DNA of 9,981 bases, taken from assembly GCA_030038765.1 (NCBI GenBank), contig JASHRA010000115.1:1-9981 (forward strand). The letters run 5' to 3'. Positions 7,300 through 9,981 of the stretch are shown here, one piece after another (within the stretch, counting starts at the first letter, position 1; every line of letters starts with the position of its first letter). Source of the stretch: Candidatus Dormiibacterota bacterium (lineage in GTDB: Bacteria > Chloroflexota > Dormibacteria > Aeolococcales > Bog-877). The notes under the pieces were generated by a model. The model saw nothing but the letters and a program-made list of their open reading frames with translations. It did no database searches and had not been told where the DNA came from. A program made the translations under genes and the position numbers.

Positions 7300-8112
7300 G
7301 TGAGCCAGACGGCGACGATCGACACCCAAGACGGCTGGGGAGCTCCGCGGCAGCAGCTCGGTTTCACCACCTCCAAGATCCTCGTCGTCGACGACGACCC
7401 GGCCATGCTCAAGCTCATGGAGCTGATCGCGGCCGAGAACGGCTACGAGGTCGCCAGCGCGGCCAGCGGCGCCACCGGCCTGCGGCTGGCGCTGGAGACG
7501 GAGCCCGACCTCATCCTGCTCGACCTGGTCCTGCCCGACATGAGCGGGGTCGAGGTCTGCCGCCGCCTGCGCGCGGCCGGGCTCAAGGTCACGGTGCTGA
7601 TGGTCAGCTGCCTGCACGACCCGGAGGACGTGGTCGTCGGGCTCGAGGTGGGCGCCGACGACTACATGCGCAAGCCCTTCGAGGTGCGCGAGCTGGTGGC
7701 GCGCATCAACGCTCGCCTGCGCCGCGCCCAGCTGACCCGCGAGTCGGCGGGCGTGGAGCGCCTCCACTTCCCCGGGCTCACCATCGACCTCGGTCGCCAC
7801 GAGGTGCGCCGTGACGGCAGGCCGGTCGGCCTCACCCCCACCGAGTTCCGCATCCTGGTGACGCTGGCGCGCCAGGCGGGAGCGGTCGTCTCCCGGCCGC
7901 AGCTGATCGCCGAGGTCTGGCGCAACCGTGATCCCTACCGCGTGCACTCGCTGGACGCGCACCTCTACCGGCTGCGGCGCAAGGTCCAGCCGCGCGAGGA
8001 GGGACCCCACTACCTGCACGCCGTGATCGGCGCCGGTTACCGCTTCGAGTACCAGCCCGCCCGCGCCGAGTCCAAGAGCAACAACTCCAACCTGCTCCGG
8101 CTGAGCCGCTAG
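7300..8112 (+). CDS. OmpR/PhoB-family response regulator (orphan)
   Basis: Two-component transcription factor of 270 residues. The receiver domain (about 25-140) has acidic-pocket residues D32/D33, phosphoacceptor D75 in LILLDLVLPD, switch residue S103 and K125 in KPF, so it should be phosphorylatable. The winged-helix DNA-binding domain (about 150-252) shows LTPTEFRILVTLARQAGAVV, then DAHLYRLRRKV and the wing GAGYRFE. A polar tail, ESKSNNSNLLRLSR, follows. The LTA segment that normally carries the switch Thr reads VSC. No histidine kinase gene is adjacent, so its partner and signal are unknown. The start is taken as GTG at 7300. Its context lacks a close ribosome binding site, and the first 24 residues look like a non-conserved extension. 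The reading frame stays open far upstream, but that stretch is antisense to the sortase. The last stop base overlaps the convergent gdh gene. Confidence 0.9.
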   Translation: MSQTATIDTQDGWGAPRQQLGFTTSKILVVDDDPAMLKLMELIAAENGYEVASAASGATGLRLALETEPDLILLDLVLPDMSGVEVCRRLRAAGLKVTVLMVSCLHDPEDVVVGLEVGADDYMRKPFEVRELVARINARLRRAQLTRESAGVERLHFPGLTIDLGRHEVRRDGRPVGLTPTEFRILVTLARQAGAVVSRPQLIAEVWRNRDPYRVHSLDAHLYRLRRKVQPREEGPHYLHAVIGAGYRFEYQPARAESKSNNSNLLRLSR

Positions 8113-9374
8113 GGGTAGATGCCGCGCGCCGTCGAGGCGCGCGCCACCCGGCCCACCGCGATCAGGTAGCCCGCCTCCCTCAGGGAAACCTTGTGGCGCG
8201 CGTGGTACGCCCAGACCTGCTGGCTGGCGCGCAGCATGGCGCGCTCCAGCTGCGCGGTGATCTCAGCCTCGTCCCAGAAGAAGGACTGCAGATCCTGCAC
8301 CCACTCGAAGTAGGAGACGGTGACGGCTCCGGCGTTGGCGAGGATGTCGGGAATGACCACGATGCCGTCCTCGGCCAGGACCTCCTCGGCGCGGGGAGTG
8401 ATGGGACCGTTGGCGCCCTCGGCGATCATCCTCGCCCGCACGCTGTTGACGTTGCCCGCGTTTATCACGGACTCCACGCTGGCCGGGACCAGCACCGTCA
8501 CCGGCAGGGCCAGCAGCTCGTCGCGCGTGATCGCCTCGCCGCGCGAGTGGGCGGCCTCGAAGCGCTCATCGTGGTGCTTGGCCCGTTCCAGGCTCTCCAG
8601 GTCCAGGCCTGACTCGCAGTACCAGCCCTCGTGGCTGTCCGACACCGCCAGCACTCGGCAGCCGGCCTGGGCCAGCAGCCGCGCGCAGGTCTGGCCCACC
8701 TTCCCGAACCCCTCGATGGCGACGGTGGCTCCGTCGATGCTGAGTCCGGTGTTGCGCAGCGCGTCCATCAGAACCACCGCCAGGCCGCGTCCGGCGGCCT
8801 CGATGCGCCCCGCCGATCCGCCCGCCTCGATCGGCTTTCCGGTCACCGACGCGGTGACCGAGTAACCCGCGTGCATGGAGATCGTGTCCATCATCCAGGC
8901 CATGATCTCTGGACCGGTGCCGAGGTCGGGGGCGGGGATGTCGCGCTCCGGCCCCAGCAGCAGACCGATCTCGGTGGTGTAGCGCCGGGTGAGGCGCTCC
9001 AGTTCGCGTGCGCTGAGTCGGTGAGGATCCACCTGCACCGATCCCGCCGCCCCGCCGAAGGGAAGCGACATCAGCGCCGTCTTCCAGCTCATCACCATCG
9101 CCTGCGCCTTGGTCTCGTCCAAGGTCGCCTTGGCTTCGTAGCGCACCCCGCCCTTGGCCGGTCCGCGGGCGATGCTGTGGTGGACCCGGTTGCCGACGAA
9201 GACCTCGACCGTGCCGTCGTCAAGGACGACGGGGAAGTGCACCTGCAGGATGCGCTTGACCTGACGCAGCACGGCATGAACGTCTTCACTGAGCTGGAGC
9301 ATCTCCGCCGCCTGGTCGACCCGGTGCTGGGCCGTGGTGTAGAGGTCGTCTGCGGTAGTGGTTGAGGCGATCAC
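8109..9374 (-). CDS. gdhA: Glu/Leu/Phe/Val dehydrogenase family protein (glutamate dehydrogenase-like) lacking the catalytic lysine
   Basis: Homologue of hexameric glutamate dehydrogenase, which interconverts glutamate with 2-oxoglutarate plus ammonia; 421 residues, the usual length. Seen in order: GPAKGGVRY with substrate-binding K74, SWKTAL with K98, D150 in DIPAPDLGTG, the Rossmann motif GFGKVG (222-227), EGANGPITP, and NAGAVTVSYFEWVQD. The key motif PxGGAKGG reads PFGGAAGS: the catalytic lysine (K125 in the Clostridium symbiosum enzyme) is Ala110 (codon 9045-9047). The NAGG motif is NAGA. It may therefore be inactive, altered, or a regulatory subunit, as GdhA is in Thermus thermophilus. 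The GTG start at 9374 has no ribosome binding site but sits exactly downstream of a TATACT box. The frame extends to 9545, but the extra 57 residues do not resemble the family and would cover the promoter. Confidence 0.9.
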   Translation of the reverse strand: MIASTTTADDLYTTAQHRVDQAAEMLQLSEDVHAVLRQVKRILQVHFPVVLDDGTVEVFVGNRVHHSIARGPAKGGVRYEAKATLDETKAQAMVMSWKTALMSLPFGGAAGSVQVDPHRLSARELERLTRRYTTEIGLLLGPERDIPAPDLGTGPEIMAWMMDTISMHAGYSVTASVTGKPIEAGGSAGRIEAAGRGLAVVLMDALRNTGLSIDGATVAIEGFGKVGQTCARLLAQAGCRVLAVSDSHEGWYCESGLDLESLERAKHHDERFEAAHSRGEAITRDELLALPVTVLVPASVESVINAGNVNSVRARMIAEGANGPITPRAEEVLAEDGIVVIPDILANAGAVTVSYFEWVQDLQSFFWDEAEITAQLERAMLRASQQVWAYHARHKVSLREAGYLIAVGRVARASTARGIYP

Positions 9375-9386
9375 GGCGCCAGTATA
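9374..9386 (-). promoter_or_regulatory. gdh promoter -10 box giving a leaderless mRNA
   Basis: The minus strand reads TATACT (9386 down to 9381), then GGCGCC, then GTG. Counting the hexamer as -12 to -7 places +1 at 9374, the first base of the GTG start. No Shine-Dalgarno sequence lies between the box and the start; GGAGG occurs only about 18 nt upstream, beyond the -10 box. No clear -35 hexamer is seen. The TATACT match (5 of 6) and its exact spacing are direct observations; leaderless translation is the inference. Confidence 0.6.
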
Positions 9387-9412
9387 GGAGTGCCTCCGCA
9401 GCGGCACGGTCC

Positions 9413-9462
9413 ACCTGTTGAAAACTCTCTCCCCAATATCAGAGGAGAACTTATCCACAGGT
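9413..9462. promoter_or_regulatory. Inverted pair of DnaA-box-like sequences
   Basis: TTATCCACA at 9451-9459 on the plus strand matches the DnaA box consensus TTATNCACA exactly. On the minus strand, 9424 down to 9416 reads TTTTCAACA, one mismatch from TTWTNCACA. Both are followed by GGT, so the 12-bp arms (9413-9424 and 9451-9462) match at 10 of 12 positions, with a 26-bp spacer. The pair lies just upstream of the gdh promoter and about 180 bp upstream of the histone-like gene. It could be a DnaA-controlled regulatory site. Nothing else in the window suggests a replication origin. Confidence 0.45.
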
Positions 9463-9491
9463 TTGCGCTCCACCGGCCAACGACGGGACGC

Positions 9492-9508
9492 GATTGTGTG
9501 GCACAATC
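9492..9508. promoter_or_regulatory. Operator-like perfect palindrome
   Basis: GATTGTG-TGG-CACAATC: two perfect 7-bp arms around a 3-bp spacer, the usual shape of a site for a dimeric transcription factor. It lies in the divergent intergenic region, about 118 bp upstream of gdh and 131 bp upstream of the histone-like gene. The right arm contains CACAATCTG when read on, a 9-mer also found just upstream of the response regulator start (7288-7296). Confidence 0.45.
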
Positions 9509-9514
9509 TGTTTC

Positions 9515-9532
9515 GCCCCGAGGGAGCGGGGC
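9515..9532. repeat. Perfect 6-bp inverted repeat
   Basis: GCCCCG (9515-9520), loop AGGGAG, CGGGGC (9527-9532). It could form a small stable hairpin in either transcript. There is no T-run beside it, so it is not called a terminator. Confidence 0.35.
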
Positions 9533-9575
9533 CGCCGACGATCATTCCACAACGCTTCGATAGGCGGCGTCACAG

Positions 9576-9593
9576 TCGGCTAAACAGAGCCGA
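9576..9593. repeat. Perfect 6-bp inverted repeat upstream of the histone-like gene
   Basis: TCGGCT (9576-9581), loop AAACAG, AGCCGA (9588-9593), ending 30 nt before the ribosome binding site of the histone-like gene. It may be a 5'-UTR hairpin or an operator. The short similarity between CGGCTAAACAGA here and ACGCTAAAAGA at 9610-9620 is noted without interpretation. Confidence 0.35.
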
Positions 9594-9639
9594 GGCGCTG
9601 TCGGACGTCACGCTAAAAGACGCAGGAGGAATCGGTCCC

Positions 9640-9981
9640 ATGCCCCGTACGACCAGGAAAACCGGCACTCGGCGCACCACTGCGCGGACTGCCACCAGGA
9701 CCACACGGAAGCCTGCGACCAGGCGGACGGCGGCCCGGACCACGACGGCGAGGCGGACCGCGCCTCGGCGGACGGCTCGGACCGCCACCACCGCAGCCGC
9801 CGGCACTCGGGCGATCGCGACCCAGCTGAAGGCGTTGGAGAAGCGTCTCGGTGACATCGAGAAGAAGCTCGACGCCGCCATCGGCGCCAGCGCCGCAGCG
9901 CCGGCGCGGCGTGCCACCACCCGGCGGACGACGACGCGGCGCACCACTACCCGTCGGCCGGCGACCCGCCGGACCGGCACA
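9640..9981 (+). CDS. Highly basic Thr/Arg/Ala-rich histone-like protein, partial
   Basis: The first 114 codons are visible; the gene runs off the right edge. Residues 1-58 are almost entirely Thr, Arg, Ala, Lys, Pro and Gly (for example MPRTTRKTGTRRTT) with no acidic residue. Residues 59-82 form a short amphipathic, possibly coiled-coil helix, TQLKALEKRLGDIEKKLDAAI, holding all the acidic residues. A second basic arm from residue 87 repeats TTRR/TTTRR units. This layout, two disordered basic arms around a helix, suggests a nucleoid-associated or other nucleic-acid-binding protein like the H1-type tails of bacterial histone-like proteins. No known domain is recognised. The ATG at 9640 follows AGGAGGA (9624-9630) at 9-nt spacing. 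Codons are mixed (ACC/ACG/ACT, CGG/CGC/CGT), which argues for a translated sequence and not a simple DNA repeat. Confidence 0.75.
   Translation, partial: MPRTTRKTGTRRTTARTATRTTRKPATRRTAARTTTARRTAPRRTARTATTAAAGTRAIATQLKALEKRLGDIEKKLDAAIGASAAAPARRATTRRTTTRRTTTRRPATRRTGT

Noticed and set aside
9413..9462. Chromosomal replication origin
   Set aside because: Only two DnaA-like boxes, no AT-rich unwinding region, and no dnaA, dnaN, rpmH or parAB genes nearby.
9499..9514. TGGCAC resembling a sigma-54 -24 element
   Set aside because: No GC/TTGC -12 element at the required spacing; the TGGCAC is part of the palindrome.
9375..9545. 57-residue N-terminal extension of the gdh frame
   Set aside because: It is unlike the family, contains the promoter and DnaA-like boxes, and the GTG at 9374 matches both the family start and the -10 spacing.
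9570..9980. Minus-strand Arg/Val/Ala-rich frame opposite the histone-like gene
   Set aside because: The plus strand has a strong AGGAGGA site and a sensible arm-helix-arm protein; the minus frame is the complement of Thr/Arg codons.

Overview
The window comes from the chromosome of a very GC-rich bacterium. Start codons are mixed: GTG and TTG are frequent and ATG is rare, mostly behind strong AGGAGG-type ribosome binding sites. A GuaB3-type IMP dehydrogenase, a class D/E-like sortase and a possible leaderless gene fit a high-GC Terrabacteria lineage (Actinomycetota, Chloroflexota or Dormibacterota-like). The sequence alone does not settle the phylum. There are no tRNA or rRNA genes, CRISPR arrays, transposases or other obvious mobile elements.

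Layout. Positions 1-6336 hold a tight block of five minus-strand genes, read right to left: guaB3 (IMP dehydrogenase), guaA (GMP synthase), purD (GAR synthetase), a small TraR/DksA-type C4 zinc-finger protein, and a biotin-carrying carboxyltransferase homologue that runs off the left edge. Gaps are -10 to 100 nt, so this is probably one operon joining purine and GMP synthesis to a stringent-response-type regulator. Upstream on the same strand is a sortase (6496-7158). Divergent from it is an orphan OmpR/PhoB-type response regulator (7300-8112, plus strand). It converges on a glutamate-dehydrogenase-family gene (8109-9374, minus strand), and the two stop codons share one CTAG. A 265-bp intergenic region rich in inverted repeats follows. 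A highly basic Thr/Arg-rich, histone-like protein starts at 9640 (plus strand) and runs off the right edge.

Most notable are two enzymes that keep their fold signatures but lack key catalytic residues. The carboxyltransferase homologue has lost the metal-ligand Asp, the carbamylated Lys and one His of the HxH motif, yet keeps a perfect biotinylation motif. The glutamate dehydrogenase homologue has Ala where the catalytic Lys of the GGxKGG motif belongs. Both may be non-catalytic or regulatory proteins and should not be annotated by homology as active enzymes. The glutamate dehydrogenase gene also has a TATACT -10 box placed so that transcription would start on the first base of its GTG codon, which suggests a leaderless mRNA. 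Upstream of it is a pair of inverted DnaA-box-like sequences.
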